A stretch of DNA of 64,000 nucleotides, from positions 3,066,001 to 3,130,000 of the forward strand of contig NZ_CP032405.1 in NCBI RefSeq assembly GCF_016806065.1, written 5' to 3'. A program made the position numbers and the translations under genes. The stretch comes from Rhizobium rosettiformans. GTDB lineage: Bacteria > Pseudomonadota > Alphaproteobacteria > Rhizobiales > Rhizobiaceae. How positions within the stretch are numbered: the stretch's first letter is position 1; each line of letters begins with the position of its first letter. Below are positions 58,022 to 64,000 of the stretch, piece by piece. The notes below the pieces were generated by a model. The model saw nothing but the letters and a program-made list of their open reading frames with translations, did not search any database and was not told the origin of the DNA.

Positions 58022-58711
58022 ATGGCAAAAGACGTGGTTCTCTCGCTTGCCGGCATCGATCGCCACTATGGCCAGGGCGAAACCGTACTCTCGATCCTGA
58101 AAGGTGCGGACTTCACCTTGCGCACCGGCGAGACCGTGGCGCTGGTCGCCCCTTCGGGTACGGGCAAGTCGACGCTTCTGCATGTTGCCGGGCTTCTGGA
58201 GCATCCCGACGGCGGCGAAGTGACCGTTGGCGGCGTTGCCTGCCAGGAACTGGGCGACGAGCAGCGAACGGCCATTCGCCGCAAGTCGATCGGCTTCGTC
58301 TACCAGTTCCATCATCTGCTGCCGGAATTCTCCGCGCTGGAAAACGTGATGATGCCGCAGCTGATCGCCGGACTCACCAAGCCAGAGGCGGCCGAACGCG
58401 CCAAGCAACTTCTGGATTACATGCGTGTCGGTCATCGCGCCGATCACCGCCCGGCCGAACTCTCCGGCGGCGAACAGCAGCGCGTGGCGATTGCCCGCGC
58501 AGTCGCCAACGCCCCTCTGGTGCTGCTTGCCGACGAACCGACCGGCAACCTCGATCCCGAAACGGCAAGCTATGTCTTCTCGGCGCTCGAAGCGCTGGTC
58601 CGTCAGTCCGGTCTCTCGGCCATGATCGCGACCCACAATCACGACATTGCCCGCCGGATGGACCGCTGCGTTACCTTGGTCGACGGCAAGGTCGTCGAAC
58701 TCGTCGTCTGA
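58022..58711 (+). CDS. lolD: lipoprotein-releasing ABC transporter ATPase LolD
   Basis: A 229-residue ATPase subunit. Walker A is [12 protein letters not shown], the signature is [14 protein letters not shown], Walker B is [12 protein letters not shown], and the switch histidine lies in [29 protein letters not shown] is the LolD/MacB subgroup Q-loop. An ATG at 58004 overlapping the lolC stop would add six residues; the ATG at 58022 preceded by AGGA is preferred. It energises the preceding permease. Confidence 0.94.
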   Translation: MAKDVVLSLAGIDRHYGQGETVLSILKGADFTLRTGETVALVAPSGTGKSTLLHVAGLLEHPDGGEVTVGGVACQELGDEQRTAIRRKSIGFVYQFHHLLPEFSALENVMMPQLIAGLTKPEAAERAKQLLDYMRVGHRADHRPAELSGGEQQRVAIARAVANAPLVLLADEPTGNLDPETASYVFSALEALVRQSGLSAMIATHNHDIARRMDRCVTLVDGKVVELVV

Positions 58712-58752
58712 TCTCAGCCCGCTTTCTTCTCCTTTTTCCTGATGTCCCTGCG

Positions 58753-58791
58753 CCTCTGTGGAATTTGTTCCACCGAGGCTGCGGTTTTTTT
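58753..58791 (+). terminator. probable terminator after lolD
   Basis: An 11-position stem with one mismatch, CCTCTGTGGAA and TTCCACCGAGG with a TTTG loop, followed after six bases by TTTTTTT. It separates lolCD from the SOS-box promoter. Confidence 0.5.
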
Positions 58792-58794
58792 GGG

Positions 58795-58823
58795 TTGACA
58801 TTGGAACAAGAGAAGAACAAAAT
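58795..58823 (+). promoter_or_regulatory. promoter with embedded LexA (SOS) box
   Basis: A perfect -35 TTGACA (58795-58800), a 17-bp spacer and CAAAAT (58818-58823). Within the spacer is GAAC-N7-GAAC (58804-58818), the reverse complement of the alphaproteobacterial LexA consensus GTTC-N7-GTTC. LexA bound here would block RNA polymerase. Confidence 0.75.
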
Positions 58824-58851
58824 AAAAACATAAAGGGACAAGGAGACAGAA

Positions 58852-58938
58852 ATGACCGAAATTCTTCGTGACGTTGCTGCATTTGCCTCGATGGCGGTTT
58901 TCGTATCCAGCATGGCTTTGCTGATGATGGCGCTCTGA
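58852..58938 (+). CDS. 28-residue membrane peptide under SOS control
   Basis: A short gene with AAGGAGA seven bases before its ATG. The product has a charged start (MTEILRD) and one hydrophobic helix of about 20 residues (AAFASMAVFVSSMALLMMAL) ending at the C-terminus. It follows a TTGACA promoter with a LexA box. Size, topology and DNA-damage control recall SidA, the SOS-induced cell-division inhibitor of Caulobacter; direct homology is not evident by eye. It is 115 bp upstream of dnaE. Family unknown to me; annotation pipelines usually miss genes this short. Confidence 0.7.
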   Translation: MTEILRDVAAFASMAVFVSSMALLMMAL

Positions 58939-59053
58939 CATTTTGGGGCGGCAAAGCTGGTGACCAAGGCCTTGCCGCCCGACTTACTTCTGGACTTCGT
59001 GAGCCTGAAAGCCGAAAATCCCGACCGATTCAGAAATCAAGGAATGAAGCGGT

Positions 59054-62000
59054 ATGGGCGAGGACAGCGTCGACAGAAAGGCGTCCGGTGGAGTGGGTGA
59101 CGGTCCGGGTTTCGTGCATCTGCGCGTGCATTCCGCTTATTCGCTGCTCGAGGGCGCGCTGCCGCTGAAGAAGATCCTCGGCAAGGCTGTCGCCGACGAC
59201 CAGCCGGCGATCGCGATCACCGACACCAACAATCTCTTCGTCGCGCTCGAGTTTTCGCAAAAGGCGCTCGGTGATGGCATCCAACCGATCATCGGCTGCC
59301 AGTTGTCGATCGACATGGAGGATTCGACCGGCGAGAAGCGTGGCGGCAACGGTCATATGCCCGATCTGCCGGCCGTCGTCGTTCTGGCATCGGATGCCGA
59401 AGGCTATGAGCGCCTCGTCGATCTCGTCAGCCGCGCCTATCTCGGCGGCGACGCGGGTCAGCCGACCCATGTAAAGCTCTCCTGGCTCGAAGAGAGCGGC
59501 ACCGAAGGCCTGATCCTGTTGACGGGCGCCGGTGGCGGGCCAATCGATCGTATGCTCAAAGATGGTCACAAGGCCCAGGCCGAGAGCCGTCTGCTTGCCT
59601 TGAAGCGTCTGTTCGGCGACCGCCTCTATGTCGAATTGCAGCGGCATGGTGAGTATGATCGTACGCATGAGCGGCGCATGGTCCAGCTCGCCTATGAGCA
59701 TGACCTGCCGCTGGTCGCGACCAACGAGGCCTTTTTCCCGGCCCGCGACGACTACGATGCCCATGATGCGCTGATGGCTGTGGCCCACAATGCCATCGTA
59801 TCGAACGACGACCGCTTCCGCCTGACCCCGGACCACTATCTGAAGAGCCGGGCGGACATGATGAAGCTCTTCGCCGACCTGCCGGAGGCGCTTCAGAATT
59901 CCGTCGAGATCGCCCGCCGCTGCTCTTTCGTGCTCGATACCCGAAAGCCCATCCTGCCGCGCTTCACCGGTGGCAGCGATGATCCGGAGGAAGCCGAACG
60001 GGAAGAAGCACTCGAACTGCGCCGCCAGGCGGTCGAGGGTCTTGACCAGCGTCTGGCAGCCCTCGGCATGGCGCCGGGCTATGAGGAAAAGGAATACCGC
60101 GACCGGCTGGAGTTCGAGCTTTCGGTCATCGAACGCATGAAGTTTCCAGGCTACTTCCTGATCGTTTCGGACTTCATCAAATGGGCAAAGCAGCATGACA
60201 TCCCGGTCGGCCCGGGCCGTGGTTCGGGTGCGGGCTCGCTCGTTGCCTATGCGCTGACCATCACCGACGTCGATCCCTTGCGCTTCTCGCTGCTCTTCGA
60301 ACGCTTCCTCAATCCGGAACGCGTCTCGATGCCCGACTTCGACATCGACTTTTGCCAGGAGCGCCGCGAAGAAGTCATTCGCTACGTGCAGCGCAAATAT
60401 GGTCGCGAGCAGGTGGGCCAGATCATCACCTTCGGATCGCTGCAGGCGCGTGCAGCGCTCCGCGACGTCGGCCGCGTGCTCGAAATGCCCTATGGCCAGG
60501 TCGACAAGATCTGCAAGCTGGTCCCGAACAATCCGGCCAATCCGACGCCGCTCTCCAAGGCGATCGAGGAGGAGCCCAAGCTCCAGGAGGCCGCTGAAGA
60601 AGAGCCTGTCGTTGCGCGCCTGCTGGAGATCGCCCAGAAAATCGAAGGCCTTTACCGCCACGCCTCGACGCATGCCGCCGGTATCGTCATCGGTGACCGC
60701 CCGCTGTCGAAGCTGGTGCCGATGTATCGCGATCCACGCTCCGACATGCCGGTCACCCAATTCAACATGAAATGGGTCGAACAGGCCGGCCTCGTGAAGT
60801 TCGACTTCCTCGGCCTGAAGACGCTGACGGTGCTGAAGACGGCCGTCGACTTCGTCGAGGAGCAGCGCGGTATCAAGGTCGACCTCGCCGCCATCCCGCT
60901 GGATGACACCTTGACCTACGAGATGCTCTCGCGCGGTGAAACGGTCGGCGTGTTCCAGGTGGAAAGTGCCGGCATGCGCAAGGCCCTGATCGGCATGCGC
61001 CCCGACTGCATCGAGGACATCATCGCGCTCGTGGCCCTCTATCGCCCGGGCCCGATGGAAAACATCCCCGTCTACAATGCCCGCAAGCATGGCGAGGAGG
61101 AGATCGCCTCGATCCATCCGAAGATCGACTACCTGCTGAAGGAAACCCAGGGCGTTATCGTTTACCAGGAACAGGTCATGCAGATCGCGCAGGTCCTGTC
61201 GGGTTATTCGCTCGGCGAAGCAGACCTTCTGCGCCGCGCCATGGGTAAGAAGATCAAGGCGGAAATGGACCAGCAGTCGGTCCGTTTCGTCGATGGCGCA
61301 ATGAAGAACGGTGTCTCGAAGCCGCAGGCCAACAACATCTTCGAGCTGCTGGCCAAATTCGCCAACTACGGCTTCAATAAGTCGCACGCTGCAGCCTACG
61401 CCATCGTCTCCTATCAGACGGCCTATATGAAGGCGCATTATCCGGTCGAGTTCCTCGCCGCATCGATGACGCTCGATATGTCGAACACCGAAAAGCTGGT
61501 CGACTTTCGTCAGGATGCCGGCCGCCTCGGCATCGAAGTCGTGCCGCCTTCTGTCCAGACCTCCTACCGTCACTTCCAGACCGGGCCGAACCGCATCTAC
61601 TATGCGCTCGCCGCCCTCAAGGGTGTCGGCGAAGGCGCCGTCGATCACATCGTCGAGGTGCGCGGCGACAAGCCCTTCGACAGCATGGAGGATTTCTGCC
61701 TCAGGATCGACCCGAAGCAGATCAATCGCCGTGTTTTCGAAAGCCTGATTGCCGCCGGCGCCTTCGACTGCTTCGGTCGCGACCGTGCGGAACTCGTCGG
61801 CAGCATCGATCGCATCATGGGTTATGCCCAGCGCGCCCAGGAAAATGCCGTCAGCGGCCAGTCCGACATGTTCGGCTCCGGCGGTGCAAGCGGCCCTGAG
61901 CGGATCGCTTTTGCCCCATATACGCCCTGGCTTTCCTCCGAAAAGCTGATGCGTGAATTCCAGGTGCTCGGCTTCTACCTGTCTGCCCACCCGCTCGACG

Positions 62001-62554
62001 CTTACCGAGACTTGCTCGACAAGCTGCGCGTCCAGAATTTCGCGGATTTCTCGGTGGCCGTAAAGCAGGGCGCCTCCGCCGGCCGCCTCGCCGGCACCGT
62101 CATCTCGCGCCAGGAGCGCAAGACCCGCACCGGCAACAAGATGGGCATCATTACCTTCTCGGATGCCTCTGGCCAGTATGAAGCGGTTCTCTTCTCTGAA
62201 GGCCTCAACCAGTATCGCGACCTTCTGGAAGCGGGGAAATCGCTGGTGCTGACAGTTCAGGCGGAAGAGCGGCCCGAGGGCATCGGATTGCGCATCCAGA
62301 CGGCGCAGTCGCTGGAAGAACAGTCGATCCGCATGCAGAAGGCGATGCGCGTCTTCGTCCGGGATTCCGGTCCCTTGCGCGCTGTCGCCGCACATCTGAA
62401 CGCAAGGGGCGACGGGCTCGTCTCCTTCATCGTGATCAAGGACGAAGGCCAGCGCGAAATCGAGGTGGAACTGACCGAACGCTTCCGAATCTCCCCCGAG
62501 ATCGCCGCCGCCATGCGCTCGACCCCCGGCGTCCTCGACGTCGAACTGGTTTAA
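59054..62554 (+). CDS. dnaE: DNA polymerase III subunit alpha
   Basis: A 1166-residue replicative polymerase of family C. N-terminal PHP domain begins FVHLRVHSAYSLLEGALPLK and continues AIAITDTNNLFVALEFS. The palm carries GPGRGSGAGSLVAYALTITDVDPLRFSLLFERFLNPERVSMPDFDIDFCQERR, with the catalytic aspartates in PDFDIDF, and a later D in the FDFLGLKTLTVLK region. Helix-hairpin-helix and OB domains (TVISRQERKTRTGNKMGIITFSD) follow. Length fits DnaE1, not the error-prone DnaE2. The gene has no own strong promoter visible other than the SOS-box promoter 230 bp upstream, so the latter could reach it. Confidence 0.97.
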   Translation: MGEDSVDRKASGGVGDGPGFVHLRVHSAYSLLEGALPLKKILGKAVADDQPAIAITDTNNLFVALEFSQKALGDGIQPIIGCQLSIDMEDSTGEKRGGNGHMPDLPAVVVLASDAEGYERLVDLVSRAYLGGDAGQPTHVKLSWLEESGTEGLILLTGAGGGPIDRMLKDGHKAQAESRLLALKRLFGDRLYVELQRHGEYDRTHERRMVQLAYEHDLPLVATNEAFFPARDDYDAHDALMAVAHNAIVSNDDRFRLTPDHYLKSRADMMKLFADLPEALQNSVEIARRCSFVLDTRKPILPRFTGGSDDPEEAEREEALELRRQAVEGLDQRLAALGMAPGYEEKEYRDRLEFELSVIERMKFPGYFLIVSDFIKWAKQHDIPVGPGRGSGAGSLVAYALTITDVDPLRFSLLFERFLNPERVSMPDFDIDFCQERREEVIRYVQRKYGREQVGQIITFGSLQARAALRDVGRVLEMPYGQVDKICKLVPNNPANPTPLSKAIEEEPKLQEAAEEEPVVARLLEIAQKIEGLYRHASTHAAGIVIGDRPLSKLVPMYRDPRSDMPVTQFNMKWVEQAGLVKFDFLGLKTLTVLKTAVDFVEEQRGIKVDLAAIPLDDTLTYEMLSRGETVGVFQVESAGMRKALIGMRPDCIEDIIALVALYRPGPMENIPVYNARKHGEEEIASIHPKIDYLLKETQGVIVYQEQVMQIAQVLSGYSLGEADLLRRAMGKKIKAEMDQQSVRFVDGAMKNGVSKPQANNIFELLAKFANYGFNKSHAAAYAIVSYQTAYMKAHYPVEFLAASMTLDMSNTEKLVDFRQDAGRLGIEVVPPSVQTSYRHFQTGPNRIYYALAALKGVGEGAVDHIVEVRGDKPFDSMEDFCLRIDPKQINRRVFESLIAAGAFDCFGRDRAELVGSIDRIMGYAQRAQENAVSGQSDMFGSGGASGPERIAFAPYTPWLSSEKLMREFQVLGFYLSAHPLDAYRDLLDKLRVQNFADFSVAVKQGASAGRLAGTVISRQERKTRTGNKMGIITFSDASGQYEAVLFSEGLNQYRDLLEAGKSLVLTVQAEERPEGIGLRIQTAQSLEEQSIRMQKAMRVFVRDSGPLRAVAAHLNARGDGLVSFIVIKDEGQREIEVELTERFRISPEIAAAMRSTPGVLDVELV

Positions 62555-62557
62555 TTG

Positions 62558-63790
62558 TCAGGCCCGCGGCTTGGCCCGGGTCACTGTGATGAAATCCGTC
62601 CCGTCGCCGGTCTCCGGGCCGATGCCGGTATCCGAGATTGTGATCGAGGATCCCTCGCTCAGCATGGTTTCGATGCGGGCGCGCACGTCGTCCGGGATGA
62701 CGATGCGCGAAAGCGCTGCCTCGGCCGAGAAGATCGACTTGTCGTCCGCCGGGGTGACGATGCCAAGACGCTTCTGCGTCGATGCAGGAAGATGGTCATC
62801 CAGCGTCACGCCACGCCATTCGGCCTTGCGCTTGTAGCGATCGACCGCAGTCGCTTCGATGAAATGGGTGCCAAGCGCCTTCTCTGGCTCCCGGATATTG
62901 ACGGGGGCTGAAACGAGTGGCGTGAATTTCTGCCGGATCATCAACTGGCCCATCGGCGGGTGGTCTTCTCCGGCTTCCATATAGAGGGCGTTCAGAAAAA
63001 CCTCGGACAGGATCTGCGGGTCCTTCTCGATACCCTTCTTTTCCTTGAACGCCTTGATCGCCGAAATCGTCCGCGTGCCGAGCAAGCCATCGGAAACGCC
63101 GGCATCGAAGCCGAGCGTGCCGAGAAGCCGCTGGACGTCGGACACGACGTCGCGCTGGGTGCGACGTGTAATCAGGATGCGCAGCGGAGGCGGTTCCGCG
63201 ACGGTCACTTTTGTCTCGGCGCCACTACGCGGTGGAACCGCATTCATTGCCACTTCAACGGGCGCCAGCCCCGCCTCGACGCGAGCGGGCCTGAGCTCCA
63301 CATCCGAGAGCAGCCCACCATCGTCAACCGGCAGGCGCGGCGTGAACAGATTGGCGTGGGTGATGGATTGCGGCGCGATGGGATCGTCGGTGATGATCAC
63401 ATGCGCGCCACGCTCGGTCATGGAAAAGAGCGTCTTGGCAAAGCCGTTCGGCAGGCGCACGCAGCCATGTGAAGCCGGATAGCCAGGCAGCTTGCCTTCG
63501 TGCAGGGCAATGCCCGACCAGGTCAGACGTTGCATGAAGGGCATGGGCGCGTTCGAATAAAGGTTGGACTCGTGATACTTGCGCTTCTCCAGGATCGAGA
63601 AGATCCCCGATGGCGTGGTATGTCCGGGCTTGCCGGTCGAGACTTTTGTCGTCGCCACCACCTCGTCCCCGTCATAAACGGTCAGCGTCTGTTCCGCCTT
63701 CGAGATATAGATCTGCAGGGGCCCATCGGCAGCAAGCGCCGTGCTGGAGAGCAATGACAGGCTGATGGCGAGGGCGAAACGCTGAAACAT
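62558..63790 (-). CDS. L,D-transpeptidase (YkuD domain) with peptidoglycan-binding module
   Basis: A 410-residue exported enzyme with signal peptide MFQRFALAISLSLLSSTALA. Residues 25-150 form the YkuD catalytic domain, with PSGIFSILEKRKYHESN and the active-site motif ASHGCVRLPNGFA, in which the cysteine attacks the L,D bond. A PG_binding_1-like segment is at about 215-255 (VQRLLGTLGFDAGVSDGLLGTRTISAIKAF). The rest is of unknown fold. It makes 3-3 crosslinks or anchors proteins to the wall. It is convergent with dnaE, with three bases between stops. Confidence 0.9.
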   Translation of the reverse strand: MFQRFALAISLSLLSSTALAADGPLQIYISKAEQTLTVYDGDEVVATTKVSTGKPGHTTPSGIFSILEKRKYHESNLYSNAPMPFMQRLTWSGIALHEGKLPGYPASHGCVRLPNGFAKTLFSMTERGAHVIITDDPIAPQSITHANLFTPRLPVDDGGLLSDVELRPARVEAGLAPVEVAMNAVPPRSGAETKVTVAEPPPLRILITRRTQRDVVSDVQRLLGTLGFDAGVSDGLLGTRTISAIKAFKEKKGIEKDPQILSEVFLNALYMEAGEDHPPMGQLMIRQKFTPLVSAPVNIREPEKALGTHFIEATAVDRYKRKAEWRGVTLDDHLPASTQKRLGIVTPADDKSIFSAEAALSRIVIPDDVRARIETMLSEGSSITISDTGIGPETGDGTDFITVTRAKPRA

Positions 63791-64000
63791 GATCGACCAT
63801 TCGAAACGCGATACACAAGCGTCCGCAGTCTAAGCGACGATGTTTAAGAAAAGTTTCGCGAAAAGACCTCGATGTGCCACTCACGCGGCTGTGATCGTCT
63901 GTCCACAGATGCCGCGAGCAGTGCCTTCGTCATGGGGCATGCGACGGGCGTGGTCTCAGTTGCGGCGAGGCGACCACCAGCAGCAGGGCAGCAAGCGGCA
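63791..64000. other. upstream region of the L,D-transpeptidase to window edge
   Basis: About 210 bp with the transpeptidase promoter, not clearly resolved. A minus-strand frame entering from the right edge could end at about 63957 with the residues CCWWSPRRN, but too little is visible to call a gene. Confidence 0.35.

Overview
The window is a stretch of alphaproteobacterial chromosome, most likely from a Rhizobiaceae member (Rhizobium/Agrobacterium/Sinorhizobium relatives). The evidence is the high-GC codon use, the gene order nuoA-N > birA > rnj > mce > DUF1467 > proS > lolCD > dnaE, a ribN riboflavin transporter behind an FMN riboswitch, short ProS and type-2 ArgC proteins, and an alphaproteobacterial LexA box (GAAC-N7-GAAC). 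Most of it is housekeeping sequence. The exception is an AT-richer block at about 32.1-34.4 kb.

Layout. 0-9.9 kb: end of an unknown gene, a GNAT-fold protein, DUF2842, heme A synthase, a DODA dioxygenase, argC, agmatinase, rplM-rpsI with a promoter and a terminator-like hairpin in the leader, a VOC protein, two related CoA-binding proteins and a DUF6455 protein. 10-16.4 kb: O-acetylhomoserine sulfhydrylase, a cupin, a GST diverging from a WYL regulator, a P450 and a diguanylate cyclase. 16.7-22.3 kb: the proteostasis block clpP, clpX, lon and HU, with RpoH-like promoters before clpP and lon. 22.4-32 kb: FMN riboswitch-ribN, a Pho box before a secreted phytase-like esterase, an aldo/keto reductase, DUF2256, an MFS transporter, UDP-glucose dehydrogenase, and a GntR regulator with a DapA-family enzyme. 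32.1-34.4 kb: an accessory cassette of a small ORF, a reverse transcriptase with a YMDD active site and a membrane-tailed partner, beside tRNA-Val. 34.8-35.1 kb: two tRNA-Asp genes. 35.3-51.5 kb: a complete 14-subunit complex I operon with two extra genes, a small secreted protein between nuoD and nuoE and a helix-hairpin-helix protein between nuoF and nuoG. 51.5-64 kb: birA, RNase J, methylmalonyl-CoA epimerase, DUF1467, a probable small RNA, proS, lolCD, a 28-residue membrane peptide under a LexA box, dnaE and an L,D-transpeptidase.

Two loci may be undescribed systems. The first is the reverse-transcriptase cassette: a palm-only RT with an overlapping upstream small ORF and a partner with a winged-helix-like N-terminus and a C-terminal membrane segment, an architecture that resembles phage-defence RT modules. 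The second is the 28-codon membrane peptide directly behind a TTGACA promoter whose spacer holds a perfect alphaproteobacterial SOS box. This resembles the SOS-induced division inhibitor SidA of Caulobacter in size and logic, but homology is not shown. All functional calls come from reading the sequence; no database search was run.
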